Below are positions 10,168 to 20,458 of a stretch of 64,000 nucleotides of DNA, in pieces. Location: the NCBI GenBank assembly GCA_016717325.1, contig JADKFV010000003.1:315996-379995 (forward strand). The letters run 5' to 3'. The translations under genes and the position numbers were made by a program. The notes under the pieces were generated by a model that did no database searches, was not told the DNA's origin, and was given only the letters and a program-made list of their open reading frames with translations. Numbering within the stretch: the stretch's first letter is position 1; every line of letters starts with the position of its first letter. Source of the stretch: Bacteroidota bacterium (GTDB lineage: Bacteria; Bacteroidota; Bacteroidia; AKYH767-A; OLB10).

Positions 10168-11193
10168 TTATAAATTCTTTATAACCGTTACAGCATGTTG
10201 CATCATTGCATCGGTTATTTCGTAATATGTTACCATTCGCACACGTTGCTTTCCAAATTGCACGGCAAGTATTCCGTTGTTTCGCAATGCTTTTAAATGA
10301 TTTTCCAGGTTGATTTCATCTTTTAATTTGTAGACAACAATATTAGTTTCTATTGGCATAACATGGTCTATATACGAAGCTTGTTGCAATGCTTCACCAA
10401 GTTTAGTTGCATTGTCATGATCTATTTGCAAGCGTTCGATATTATTTTGTAAAGCATACAAACCTGCCGCGGCAATAAAACCCGCCTGCCGCATACCACC
10501 ACCAAAAACTTTACGCACACGTTTGGCTTTTTTTATTTCTTCGGCCGATGCCAGCAACACACTACCAACAGGTGCGCCCAACCCTTTCGATAAACATACC
10601 GAAATGGTATCGAACAAAACGCCAACATCTTTTGCATTATATTTTTTTGCAACAATGGCATTACAAATTCGTGCTCCATCTAAATGCAATTTTAAATTTT
10701 TGTTCTTACAAAATGCAGAAATCTCTTGCAACGTATTCAATTCATAACAGCTTCCGCCACCACGATTATGTGTATTTTCTATTACCACTAATTTTGTAGC
10801 TGCCGAATAAATTGCTTCAGGATTTATTGCATCGGCTATTGAATCAACGGTAAGCAATCCGCGGTCGCCACTTGCCAATCGTGCACTTACAGCCGAATTG
10901 AAAGCCATACCTCCGCCTTCGTATAAATATACATGTGAGTGCTCGTGGCAAATAACTTCATCCTGTGGTTGTGTATTTATTTTTATGGCAATTTGATTTG
11001 TCATGGTTCCCGATGGGCAGTACAATCCGGCTTCTTTACCAAAAAGGTTTGCAGCATAATTTTCTAATTCTTTTACTGTGGGGTCTTCGCCAAATACATC
11101 ATCACCGACAGGTGCATTCATCATTGCTTGCAACATGGCTTGTGTAGGCTTGGTAAGTGTATCGCTGCGAAAATCAACTTGTATCATTTTCAT
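10168..11193 (-). CDS. ltaE: Low-specificity L-threonine aldolase
   Basis: About 341 residues. PLP-dependent fold type I enzyme that splits L-threonine and L-allo-threonine into glycine and acetaldehyde. It starts MKMIQVDFRSDTLTKPT, very close to the conserved start of the family. Other signatures are APVGDDVFGEDPTV, the PLP region HLDGARICNA, and SKGLGAPVGS, in which the lysine (codon 10585-10587, about residue 203) forms the Schiff base. An ATG six bases further in (11187) is an equally good start, and a TTG lies at 11211. The glycine made here could feed the glycine cleavage system whose T protein is nearby, though this is only a pathway link. Confidence 0.92.
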   Translation of the reverse strand: MKMIQVDFRSDTLTKPTQAMLQAMMNAPVGDDVFGEDPTVKELENYAANLFGKEAGLYCPSGTMTNQIAIKINTQPQDEVICHEHSHVYLYEGGGMAFNSAVSARLASGDRGLLTVDSIADAINPEAIYSAATKLVVIENTHNRGGGSCYELNTLQEISAFCKNKNLKLHLDGARICNAIVAKKYNAKDVGVLFDTISVCLSKGLGAPVGSVLLASAEEIKKAKRVRKVFGGGMRQAGFIAAAGLYALQNNIERLQIDHDNATKLGEALQQASYIDHVMPIETNIVVYKLKDEINLENHLKALRNNGILAVQFGKQRVRMVTYYEITDAMMQHAVTVIKNL

Positions 11194-11432
11194 CTTTTTA
11201 TAGTGGTGCAAATTACATTTTTACTAAATGTGATGTATGAAAATGTTTTCTTTAAGGGAAAGTATGCGATTTGTTTTATATGACTACTACACTGATTGGC
11301 ACTTTCTTTCTAAAGCATTGGCAAGTTGTGTTTTTATTTTTGAACTACAACACGAAGAGGAAAGGGAAGACCAAATTTTGCAAACTATCGAATTTCTTTG
11401 TTTAGACTTCGTGTAAAATCATTTTGATTTTA

Positions 11433-12263
11433 TCAAATCTTTTCGCCTTCGATATAGGCCATCGGTACAGTTAGAACTAAGCCATTATTCATTCTTGAAA
11501 GAGCATTCAAATTGTTCTCAAGCAATGAAAATATTTCCTCATGCTCATCTTTAGGCAAAAGCGATTTCCAACTGTCGAGCCATCCGATTTTTACAAAATG
11601 ATGGTTTAAAAATGCGCTGCCGTCTGCAAATTTCATTTCGAAATTTTCTTCAAAGTGCCGGCAAACTTTAAATCCATTATCGGAGAACAATTTCGAAATA
11701 CTTTCTACCGAACCTCTGTGTTCTTGATTTGCATACAGGTTGGCTAGCAAATCGTTTTTTTGAAGTTGTTTTAATGTTGACTCAAACACATTATAAAATT
11801 GTTTCCAGTGTCCATTCAAATTTGTGGTTAAAGCCAATTTGCATTTCGGTTTCAAAACACGCTCACATTCTTTAAAAACTATTTCAGGCTTTTCAAAATT
11901 ATTAATGCCAAGATTGGAAACAATCAGATCGATCGAATTCTCATCAAAAGGAATTATTTCGGCAGAGGCTTCTATAATTTCTACGTTTGAATATTGGTAA
12001 TTGATAATTTTTTGACGTGCACGCGTGTTAGCATTTTTCCATGGATCGAGGCCATAAAGTTTGCAGGATGCACCAAGCCGACCTGCAAGTTCCATCAATG
12101 GAAAACCCGCGCCCGATCCAATGTCAATAACCGAAATGTCTTTCTTTAGTTCAAGATGTTTTAAAAGTAATAAACCAAATGCTCCACTCCATAAAGGTGC
12201 TTCGTCAAAGGTGTTGATGAAGGTTTCATTGTCGGTAAATTTATAGGATAAATATTCAGTCAT
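11433..12263 (-). CDS. Class I SAM-dependent methyltransferase
   Basis: 276 residues. Motif I VIDIGSGAGFPLMELAG (about residues 44-60) binds S-adenosylmethionine. It is followed by an acidic motif II region (LYGLDPW), a post-I segment ending IPFDENSIDLIVSNLGINNF and the motif ECERVLKPKCKLALTTN, typical of Methyltransf_11/25 proteins. The substrate cannot be told; such enzymes act on small molecules, lipids or quinones. The frame is intact. It stands alone, with 220 bp of unremarkable sequence to the threonine aldolase gene and a decayed gene upstream. Confidence 0.82.
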   Translation of the reverse strand: MTEYLSYKFTDNETFINTFDEAPLWSGAFGLLLLKHLELKKDISVIDIGSGAGFPLMELAGRLGASCKLYGLDPWKNANTRARQKIINYQYSNVEIIEASAEIIPFDENSIDLIVSNLGINNFEKPEIVFKECERVLKPKCKLALTTNLNGHWKQFYNVFESTLKQLQKNDLLANLYANQEHRGSVESISKLFSDNGFKVCRHFEENFEMKFADGSAFLNHHFVKIGWLDSWKSLLPKDEHEEIFSLLENNLNALSRMNNGLVLTVPMAYIEGEKI

Positions 12264-12303
12264 GCTATAAGTTTTAAAACAAAGAAACCAAAATTATTTT
12301 TCC

Positions 12304-13035
12304 TCAACAAATGCCAAAAAAACGATTTTGACTAAAGAATAAAGTTGGTCCGGCAAAAATTACGCTATTTTCCCAGCCTTTTTCTTTTGCAATACCATTC
12401 ATGCTTCTTACTTCTAAACCAAGTCCGAATGTGGGTTTGAAAAAATGCATATAAGCTAAATCAATTTCGATGGGTGTTTCCCATTCTATTTCGCATTCGA
12501 TTTTTTCGTCTTCCTTTTCCAATTCTGTTTCGAATTCCAGTTCGCACACAATATTCATGGCAAACAAATTTTTATTTATTCTTTTATCAAGAATTATTTT
12601 TCCTTCTATTTCATATTCATCAGCCCCCACACCAAGTTCTAAATACAATGCCGAACCAATACTGTTTGCAACAGGATCGGATAATTGGAATTTCCACTCA
12701 TTGCTAAAAGATGTTTCAATTTTAGTTTCGGTCGATAGTTCTGTTTTCGAAGTATCAATCAAAGCATATTTAAAATTTCTGGAGTTGAAGTAGAATGCTG
12801 TTTGGATATTTCTGCCTAAACCAAATTTAAATTCTATGCGTGAATAAAGATGCCGGCCAAAGGTATAGTCGCTGTAAGCACAAACTTTGCCGGTGCGAAG
12901 TGTAGACCATTACTCAATATCTAATGAGCCTTTCGATACTACATTTGATTGGCAAGTACTGACAAATACTCAGTCTTGTGTTTTTGCTGTTGTGCAATAA
13001 AAGATCAGAAATGAAAGGATAATTAGGTGTTTCAT
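12304..13035 (-). pseudogene. Decayed gene for an outer-membrane-barrel-like secreted protein
   Basis: A frame starting at the ATG at 13035 encodes a signal peptide (MKHLIILSFLIFYCTTAKTQD) and is then stopped by TGA; the same frame runs on through a TAA about 20 codons later and into a 152-residue open stretch ending at 12304. The three pieces are in one frame (13035 to 12762 is exactly 91 codons). The protein has alternating polar/hydrophobic strands (NEWKFQLSDPV, YLELGVGADEYEIEGKIIL, PTFGLGLEVRSMNG), as in outer-membrane beta barrels. The end (FFGIC) looks cut short. Two nonsense codons and a shortened C-terminus suggest real decay more than a single reading error. Confidence 0.55.
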
Positions 13036-13336
13036 TATTTTTATTGGGGTGCGAATGAAGACGTTTTTTTAATTACCACTAAGAAGACGAATTAATCTTC
13101 TAACAATGTTGGCACTATTTTTTTATTAAAAAAATTTTATCCGTGTTTAGAATAAAGCCACTTTATTTTGTAAAGAACATGACATATATCATACTTTTCG
13201 AAATTCAGTGTATATAACTTCGCCCTCGGTTGTTTACGTTCTTATTTTAATTATTAGAATAAAAACGTTCTATTGAATCACTAAAAAACAACCGACTTTA
13301 TTTTAAATGTAACCTGAATGATTGAATTACAAATTG
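13036..13336 (+). promoter_or_regulatory. Leader region with candidate Bacteroidota promoter (13167-13199) and inverted repeat
   Basis: No gene in this gap. TTTG at 13167-13170, 21 bp, then TACTTTTC at 13192-13199 matches the Bacteroidota -33/-7 pattern (TTTG, 19-21 bp, TAnnTTTG) at all but one base. It would leave a leader of about 135 nt before the ATG at 13337. The leader contains CGGTTGTTT (13227-13235) and its exact complement AAACAACCG (13286-13294), able to form a long-looped hairpin. Function of the hairpin is unknown. Confidence 0.38.
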
Positions 13337-16300
13337 ATGAAATTTATTAAACCGATGAATAATATAAAAGTATCTGAAAATGAAAGTATTTCTAAAACTA
13401 GTGCATTAAAATTATTTTGTTTTGCATTTATAGTTCTTTTTTTAATCACCAGTGGCCATAGTCTTTTTGGTCAGTTACCATCGCATTTTTATAATATCAC
13501 TCTTGCTACAGGAATGAAGAATGTAGAAGGTGTTGTTTTCGATCACAACAAGCGTATGTATGCATGGGAAAAGAATGGAAAGATTATTATTATCGATAGC
13601 AATGGTGTTGCTAATCCTGCTGCGCTATTGAACATTGTGCCAGAAGTAGGTAACTGGAACGACCATGGATTGAACGGTTTGGTTCTTGATCCGATTTTAA
13701 AAACAATGGATTTTTTTATGTAAATTATGTTGTGGACCGTCATCACCTTTTATATAATGGAACTCCATCATATAACAAAGATTCTGATGAGTTCTATAAT
13801 GCAACTATTGCGCGTGTTACCAGATATACTGCCGATCCTTCGAGCGGATTTAATAAAGTAGTTCCGGGTAGTAGAAAAGTTATCATAGGCTCAACCAAGT
13901 TTAATGGTATTCCGGTTACGCACAAATCACATGGTTCATGTGCAATGGTTTTTGGCACCGATGGTACTTTGTTGATTGCCACCGGTGATGGTGCTGCATA
14001 TGGCGCTGCCGATAATGGTGCGCCAGGAGTCACTTATTCAGTTCAGGCATTGCTCGATTCAATAATTACACCCGAATTAAATGTAGGCGCTTTTCGCTCT
14101 CAGATGATACAAAGTATAAATGGTAAAATCCTTCGTATCGATCCAAATACCGGAAACGGAGTTCCATCAAATCCATATTATGATCCAAATAATCCTGCAT
14201 CGGCACAATCAAAAGTGTGGTGCCTTGGATTAAGAAACCCATACACAATTAGTTTGAAACCCGGCACCGGAAGTACAAATCCAGCCGATGGAAATCCCGG
14301 TACATTATACATAGGTGATGTAGGTTGGGATACATGGGAAGAGTTGAACATTGCAGATAAACCTAAGTTGAATTTTGGTTGGCCTATTTTCGAAGGACTT
14401 GATTATTGCCCAGGTTATGGCCCATTAATTACACCAAATTATTTGGCAACAAATCCATTGTTTGGAATGGGTGGATGCACGCAACAGTATTTTAATTTTC
14501 AAGAATTGTTGAAGCAGGCAACATTAGACACAACCATCACTTTCCGAAATCCCTGCGACACTTCGCAAATAATTCCTGACTCAATAAATACATTTTTTCA
14601 TGCACGTACTGCGTTAGAATTCCGGCATCATTATGATAGTACCCAGGTAGGAATTTTTAATGGAAACAACGCTGCAATTATTAGTGTTGATGATTCGTTA
14701 TCGCCTTGTAAAGGTGAACCTTTTGGAGGCGATTGTATTATTGATGGAATGTTTTATCAGGGCGATAATTTCCCCTCATGGTATAAGGGAAAATATTTTT
14801 TTGGTGAGTTCGAAGATGAATGGATTCGTGCCATGACATTAGATACAAATGATAAACCTACAGCCGTTAATTTATTTGCAGAAAGTACCGGATATATAAC
14901 ACATATTACCGAAAATCCTTTTGATGGTACCTTGGTTTATGTAAAGTTTCCTGATGAAATACATAAGATATGTTATGCATGCATGCCCGATATGCCGCCT
15001 GTGGCAATAGCTTTGGCCGATACTACTTTGGGTGGCGATACACTAACAGTAAATTTTGATGGCAGCAAATCGTCCGATCCCGACAATTCACTTTTATCGT
15101 ACTCATGGAATTTTGGCGACAATACAACAAGTACATTAATGAACCCGCAACATTTTTACACTGCTTCGGCACCGGGAGTTTCTACAACTTATATTGCTGT
15201 GCTTACTGTTACCGATGATAGTAGTCACACATCATCCGATTCTATTTATATCACACTTAATAACACTGCACCGGTTGTAAATATTTCGAGCTTTAACGAT
15301 GGCGATTTGTTTTCGAGTAATAATACAAGTGCATTACCTTTAAGTGCAAATGTTTTTGATGCCGAGCAAGATTCAACACAATTATTTTATGAGTGGAAAG
15401 TAATTTTGCATCGCAATGGAAACGATTCGGTTGTGATGATTGATAGTAATAAAATTTCAGCAGTGTTGCTAATACCACAAGTGTGCCCGGCTGTAGATGT
15501 GTATTATAAAATAATTTTTACAGTTACCGACATCTATGGAGAAACAGGAATTGATAGCGGCAGTGTATATCCTGATTGCAATATTCCGGCAGCACAAATT
15601 TCATTTGCAAATGTTGGCCTGTGTCAAAACGATTCTGTTTATTTTATTGATGCATCGTTGCATTTTCCAATTGCATGGCTTTGGACTTTTACAGGAGGAA
15701 GCCCTGCTGCATCAACGTTACAATCTCCGGTAGTTTACTACACCCAGCCAGGTATATATTCTGTCACATTGGTTGTTACCAATATTTTGGGTATCGATTC
15801 CATAACGCAAAATTATACAGTAAATACTAACCCAACTGTAAACCTGGGCAACGATACTGCTGTTTGTCTTAATACTTCATTACAGCTGAATGCTGCAAAT
15901 ACAGGTTCTTCTTATTTATGGAGTACGGGTAACACCATTCAAACAATTAGTATAAATGTTGCCGGTACGTATACGGTTACTGTTGTTGACACAAATGGCT
16001 GTAAAGCAAAAGACGAAATTGTAATTAGTGCTTATACTTTGCCTGTGGTTTCAATATCAACATTAAACGATACAGTTTGTGTTCAGGCGGGAGTTGTAAA
16101 TATTGCAGGCTTGCCAACAGGTGGAATATTCAATGGCAGCGGAATGACAGGTAATGTTTTTGATCCTGCTGCTGCAGGACTTGGTTCTCATACTGTGCAA
16201 TACACTTATACTGATAGTTTAGGATGCAGCAATTCCGACTCAGTTGCCATATGGGTTGATGCTTGCCTGTCTATACCGGTTACTGATAACAATGGTGTTA

Positions 16301-16530
16301 AAATTTATCCAAATCCAACTCACGATAAAATTTATATCAGCACTGGTAATATTAGCTCCGGATTTAATTTTGTGCTGAGTGAAATGTCGGGAAAAACATT
16401 GCTGAAAAAATTTATTGCTGATTCAAAACAACTCGAAGAAATTTCGTTGAAGGGGTTTGCCAAAGGAATATACTTGATTCAAATATCAAATGCGCAGTTG
16501 AACTATTATCGCAAAATTGTGATTGAGTAA
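13337..16530 (+). CDS. PQQ-type glucose/sorbosone dehydrogenase-like protein with PKD domains and T9SS signal; one frameshift
   Basis: About 1064 residues after correction. A basic/polar N-terminus is followed by a signal segment (LFCFAFIVLFLITSG). The six-bladed propeller of the GSDH family spans about residues 50-460: GNWNDHGLNGLVLDP, LLIATGDGAAYG, GKILRIDPNTGNG, GLRNPYTISL, YIGDVGWDTWEELN and LNFGWPIFEG are family blocks. PKD or Ig-like domains (for example LSYSWNFGDNTTS and IAWLWTFTGGSP) and a sorting domain (KIYPNPTHDKIYIS to RKIVIE) follow. One base is missing near 13690-13694; restoring it gives LDPDFKNNGFFYVNYVVDRH across the break. It probably oxidises or binds sugars at the surface; cofactor binding is not shown by the sequence. 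Confidence 0.8.
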
Positions 16531-16746
16531 TTCTTTTCTTTTTGGCAGGTTGGGTTTATATGTTTAAATAGATTTTTATCTTTTCTATTGCTGGTAATAA
16601 ATGGAATGTTTTTAAATTTGTGTGGTCTTAAATTCAACAACTATTTTTTTTGTTCAAAGCAATAAGGGAATCTTTACTTAGATCAATTTTAGCCTTTTCC
16701 ATTTTGTTGTGTTTTCACCAACCAACCTCTCACCAACTATAATATT

Positions 16747-18012
16747 TTAATTAAACATCACTGCAATCTTAGAAGAAAGCAAAGCCTTTTCTGATGGTGA
16801 TTGAGTTAATGAAATTGCTTTTTCAAAATTCTTTTTTGAATCCTCTCTGCGGTTCAATCGTAAATTTATTTCGCCCAACAAGCTGTAATATAAATAAATT
16901 GTTTCCAGTTTTTTGTTGTCATTCATTTCCTCTAATTGTTGCAGTGCAACAAGGGGGCCGTGCAATTGCATAACCACAGCAATTTTATTTAATAGTGTGG
17001 CAGGTGATAGAGAAATCTTGCACAACATTTCGTAATAATTCAAAATTAATTTCCAGTTTGTTTTATCAAAACTTGGCGATGTACAATGTTCGTATGCAAT
17101 GGCCGCCTCAAGATGATAGGTGCTCAAAGTATTGCCATAGGCGGCTTTGTTCATATAGAAATTTCCATGTTCAAGCATATCGGCATTCCATTTTGTGCGG
17201 TCTTGATTTGGTAATAATATTATTTCGCCTGTTGCTGTAAGCCTACTTTCACTGCGCGAAGAATGAAAGCACATCAATGCCATTAATGCGAAAGTTTCTG
17301 GTTGCTGAGTGTGAGGGTTGTCTATTAAGAGTTTGCAAAGTAATAACGCTTCGCGAATCAAATCTTCGCGAATTAATTCTTTTGCATGTGTGGAATTGTA
17401 TCCTTCATTAAACAGTAAATAAATAGAATTTAAAACAACATCGGTTCTGTTTTTTATTTCTTCCACCGAAGGAATTTCTAATTTTACTTTTTCTTTTCTA
17501 AAAAATTCTTTTGTACGATAAAGCCTTTTCGATACAGCCTCTTCCGATGTAAGAAATGCTTTGGCAATTTCGGCAGTGCTAAATCCACATAGTGTTTTTA
17601 ATATAAGTGTTATTTGATTTTCTCCCGAAATATTTGGGTGGCAACATGCAAACATCATTCGCAACATATCATCTTTCACCAATTCTTTTTTGAATAAATT
17701 TTCCATTGTTGTTGCCAGTGTATATTCCGACTTTAATAATGCTCTTTCGCTATCGTTAAAATCATATTGTACGTTGTATTTATTTTTTCTAATAACATCT
17801 ATGGCTTTATTTTTTGCAACACGAAATAGCCATGCCGATGGATTGTCGGGTACACCTTTATATTTCCATACTTGCAAAGCATCAATAAAAGTTTGCTGCA
17901 CCACATCTTCGGCAGTTTCTAAATTTTCGGTACCAAATATCTTTGTCAAAACAGAAACCATCTTGCCTGATTCGTGACGAAACAGATGGGAGGTGAGTTG
18001 ATTTATATTCAT
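16747..18012 (-). CDS. RNA polymerase sigma factor, ECF42-type with DUF6596/TPR C-terminus
   Basis: 421 residues, far longer than a plain ECF sigma factor. The sigma region 2 (about residues 10-85, with AEDVVQQTFIDAL and NPSAWLFRVAKNKAIDVIR) and region 4 (about 110-165, LKTLCGFSTAEIAKAFL) are followed by DUF6596 (NSIYLLFNEGYN, then LLLCKLLIDNP and MALMCFHSSR) and a helical TPR-like tail. This architecture defines the ECF42 group, typically encoded beside DGPF/YCII proteins. A YCII protein and several similar small proteins lie upstream on the same strand (18997-22486), supporting the assignment. No anti-sigma factor is visible; in this group the C-terminal extension is thought to control activity. 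Confidence 0.88.
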   Translation of the reverse strand: MNINQLTSHLFRHESGKMVSVLTKIFGTENLETAEDVVQQTFIDALQVWKYKGVPDNPSAWLFRVAKNKAIDVIRKNKYNVQYDFNDSERALLKSEYTLATTMENLFKKELVKDDMLRMMFACCHPNISGENQITLILKTLCGFSTAEIAKAFLTSEEAVSKRLYRTKEFFRKEKVKLEIPSVEEIKNRTDVVLNSIYLLFNEGYNSTHAKELIREDLIREALLLCKLLIDNPHTQQPETFALMALMCFHSSRSESRLTATGEIILLPNQDRTKWNADMLEHGNFYMNKAAYGNTLSTYHLEAAIAYEHCTSPSFDKTNWKLILNYYEMLCKISLSPATLLNKIAVVMQLHGPLVALQQLEEMNDNKKLETIYLYYSLLGEINLRLNRREDSKKNFEKAISLTQSPSEKALLSSKIAVMFN

Positions 18013-18449
18013 TTTTTTAATTAGTTAGTGGGGATAGTGGTCAGTGGGACAGTGGACAGTGGGGATAGTGGTCAGTGGGACAGTGGTCAGTGGGACAGTG
18101 GACATTGGGATAGTAGTCAGTAGGGATAGTGGACAGTGGGAAAGTGAACAGTGTGTTATTGATCAGTGGGACAAAGGACAGTTCAGAGGTAGCCATTTTG
18201 GAGAGTTTTCTGAATAGAATTATTTTCATTCGTAAAATGATTTTCGCAATTATTTTTTGTAATGTATTTCCCGTTTGCCGCAATTAAATTTTCCAGAAAC
18301 TACTCTATTACTTCCCCCGGACCACCGCATAACTTCCTTCACTGACCACCCTATAACTTCCGCCCTGACCACTGTCCCACTATCCTCCTGACCACTGCAT
18401 AACTTCCTCACTGACCACTGTATTACTCCCGCCTTCCCCCTAAAGAATC
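18013..18449. repeat. Short direct-repeat arrays in opposite orientation (GTGGACAGTGGG type)
   Basis: Left array 18028-18186 is built from variants of GTGGTCAGTGGGACA and GGGGATAGTG, repeating every 10-11 bp. Right array 18296-18440 carries the complementary motif (CTGACCACTGTCCCAC, separated by ATAACTTCC). The arrays are inverted relative to each other around a ~110-bp spacer. A further copy, CTGACCACTATCCCACTGA, lies at 18961-18979, beyond the S23 gene, so that gene is bracketed by the repeats. The region codes for nothing convincing; the open frame here is made of repeat sequence. Confidence 0.8.
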
Positions 18450-18794
18450 TTAAAGCGATTTAATAAGTCCAGTAATTATTTTCGAAATTTCTGTTGATCG
18501 GATAATCAATTTGTCAGTTGTTTCTTGTTCAATATACTTAAGTCTGCAAGCTAAGTTCAACATAGATTTCACTTCACTACAAGAAGCAAGCGAAAAAAAC
18601 AAAAACCGTCTAAAGTCGGCATGAGAACTTCTGTCGAATCTTTCAGCTATATTATTTGAAATAGAAACTGATGCTCTACAAATTTGATTTCTGAAATCCC
18701 AGTCCTTATTATCTTTAAATACGGCATAAATATCTACAGTAAAATCTTGCGCTTTTTGCCAGGCAATTATATCTTCAAATTTCTGTAATTTCAT
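18450..18794 (-). CDS. Four-helix-bundle protein (S23 / 23S rRNA intervening-sequence family)
   Basis: 114 residues. MKLQKFEDIIAWQKAQDFT, FRNQICRASVSISNNIAERF, a block LFFSLASCSEVKSML and a final helix match the S23/TIGR02436 family, related to the bAvd accessory proteins of diversity-generating retroelements. Members are found in 23S rRNA intervening sequences and as free-standing copies in Bacteroidota. The structure is a pentameric four-helix bundle that may bind nucleic acid; biological role unknown. It is not within an rRNA gene here and is flanked on both sides by GACCACT-type repeats, between the ECF42 gene and its presumed partners, suggesting an inserted unit. Confidence 0.85.
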   Translation of the reverse strand: MKLQKFEDIIAWQKAQDFTVDIYAVFKDNKDWDFRNQICRASVSISNNIAERFDRSSHADFRRFLFFSLASCSEVKSMLNLACRLKYIEQETTDKLIIRSTEISKIITGLIKSL

Positions 18795-18996
18795 TTATGT
18801 TTATAAATTCGGTTTTATTTCTTGAAAATTAAAATTCTTAAATGCTATTATCCATCAATTCTGGAATTGAGTAAATCCAAAGCATCAAAAAAGAAAGTAA
18901 GAAGTAGGTAACAATCAAAACGAATTTTTTTCAGTTACTCAAGAAAACAAACACTTCCCCAACTGACCACTATCCCACTGATCGCTTCCCCCTCCA

Positions 18997-19431
18997 TCAA
19001 TTCTTTGGATAATCGAAATTCACCATCCAGTTAATGCCAAACTTATCGGTAAACATTCCAAAATATGCCCCCCAAAAAGTTTTTTCTAACGGCATTGTTA
19101 CTCGTCCTCCGGCAGACAATCCATCAAATAATTTTGTTGCTTCTTCCTCACTTTCAGCATTAAGCGAAATTGTAATATTATTTCCTTCTTTGTAATTACT
19201 TGCCCATTCACCACCGGTGTCACTGCCAAACAAGTTAGTTTCTTTACTGATTGGTAAAACAACATGCATTATTCTTCCACCTTCTTCTGCGGGCATTGTT
19301 TTGCCTTCAACCGGAGGCATGTCTTTAAAATAATTTATGTCGGCAAATTCGTTTCCAAATACCGATTTGTAAAAATTAAATGCTGCTTCGCAATTTCCAT
19401 TAAATGTTAAGTAGGGATTTACTTGTGCCAT
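18997..19431 (-). CDS. VOC family protein, PhnB-like
   Basis: 144 residues. Begins MAQVNPYLTFNGNCEAAFNF, then FYKSVFG, with RIMHVVLPI, SLNAESEEEATKLFDGL and FWGAYFGMFTDKFGINWMVN, the pattern of PhnB-like (3-demethylubiquinone-methyltransferase-like) vicinal oxygen chelate proteins. Two beta-alpha-beta-beta-beta modules form a small-molecule binding site; the ligand is unknown. It belongs to the same-strand set of small proteins linked to the ECF42 sigma factor. The frame is intact. Confidence 0.85.
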   Translation of the reverse strand: MAQVNPYLTFNGNCEAAFNFYKSVFGNEFADINYFKDMPPVEGKTMPAEEGGRIMHVVLPISKETNLFGSDTGGEWASNYKEGNNITISLNAESEEEATKLFDGLSAGGRVTMPLEKTFWGAYFGMFTDKFGINWMVNFDYPKN

Positions 19432-19544
19432 TTTTAATTGATTTTTATTTGTTTATATTTTGATTTGTAGAAGCGAAAATAAAAAAAAATCCATGACAAT
19501 TGATTTGTAATTTGTCATGGATTTCGAATTAGATTAGAACGAGT

Positions 19545-19973
19545 TTAACGCCATGCGCTTATAATTGCTGCGGCCACAGAAACGCGAACAAACCAATATC
19601 CCATTTGCACTGCCATCCATCCTTTTGTTTGTCCACTATGCAATGCAGGGGTACCCATCACAGGCAATACTACAAGCAGCGTTAGTATCACGGCATGAAA
19701 AAGCCCATGCTGTGGTGTGTGAAAACTGTGCCCATCTGGTGCAGTATCCTGCCCGGGTCCTGTAACATTTGTTACAAGAAAAAGAGTAAATAACAAAGTG
19801 TAAAGAGCGGTCAATCCGTAAACCATTCCCGGATTTTTGGGTTTCATTTCGTCAACGGTTTTTCCGTTGGCCTTGGCCCACATTGTTCCCATTAACGCAG
19901 GGTGAAACCATGCATAACCTATTACCATTTGCGCTACGAACGCTACAGCTACAGCTGCCCAATTAATGTGCAT
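19545..19973 (-). CDS. DUF1761 family membrane protein
   Basis: About 142 residues, four predicted membrane spans. The start MHINWAAVAVAFVAQMVIGY and the following WFHPALMGTMWAKANG match DUF1761, as does the late GWMAVQMGYWFVRVSVAAAI. The ATG at 19982 is three codons upstream and possible. Function unknown. DUF1761 proteins are commonly found beside DinB, YCII and SRPBCC proteins; here it sits inside that set in the ECF42 neighbourhood. Confidence 0.82.
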   Translation of the reverse strand: MHINWAAVAVAFVAQMVIGYAWFHPALMGTMWAKANGKTVDEMKPKNPGMVYGLTALYTLLFTLFLVTNVTGPGQDTAPDGHSFHTPQHGLFHAVILTLLVVLPVMGTPALHSGQTKGWMAVQMGYWFVRVSVAAAIISAWR

Positions 19974-20024
19974 TTCTTCCATAATTATTTTTTTTTATTT
20001 TGTTTAGAAGTTTGTTTTTATTTG

Positions 20025-20455
20025 TTAGAATTCTAAAATCGATTTTAGTTTTTTTAAATCTTTCATGTTAGCGTTGCGCATCATCATGCTAATAAATGGT
20101 GCAAAAAATTTTGAGAACCCTGTAGGATTTCCACAATTGCGCAAACTCATTTCTGTAATGTTGTTGTCTATTTTTTAAATGTGTAAGTCGTTTCCATTGG
20201 AAAGGGTCCCTCTGCCATGCGCATTGCAAATTTATTTTCGTTCATCTCTACTATTTCATAAGTGTACGAAAGTTTTTTACCCATGAAGTGAGCAACAAAT
20301 GCAATCTGTGAATTTAATTTTAATGGTTTTTCTGTTTTCCATTCCACCGATTTAATATTCACATACCACAAAGGGGCGTTATCGGGATTGCAAGCGAATG
20401 CCGAAACTTCGTTCAACGATTTATTGATAATTATTTGTGTAATTACATCAACCAC
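20025..20455 (-). CDS. SRPBCC family protein, one frameshift
   Basis: 143 residues after correction. The first frame (VDVITQIIINKSLNEVSAF, DNAPLWYVNIKSVEW, SQIAFVAHFMGKKLSYTYEI, MRMAEGPFPMETTYTF) is a START-like ligand-binding fold of the polyketide-cyclase type. It stops at 20168, but the last part of the domain (ITEMSLRNCGNPTGFSKF, then FAPFISMMMRNANMKDLKKL) is open in the next frame to 20025. One more base in the run at 20171-20176 (six A on the coding strand) joins them. It lies 3 bp after the YCII gene, so the two are surely co-transcribed. Ligand unknown. Confidence 0.75.
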
Positions 20456-20458
20456 AAA

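Noticed and set aside
18041..18283. Open frame of 80 codons on the minus strand with PTDHYP-like repeats
   Set aside because: Its C-terminal part is a translation of the GTGGACAGTGGG DNA repeats; no start signal or known domain.
18028..18440. Possible CRISPR array
   Set aside because: Repeats are only 10-15 bp, irregular, and have no unique spacers of constant length; no cas gene is in the window.
18450..18794. S23 gene as a sign of a 23S rRNA intervening sequence or a diversity-generating retroelement
   Set aside because: No rRNA sequence, reverse transcriptase or template/variable repeat pair is found nearby.
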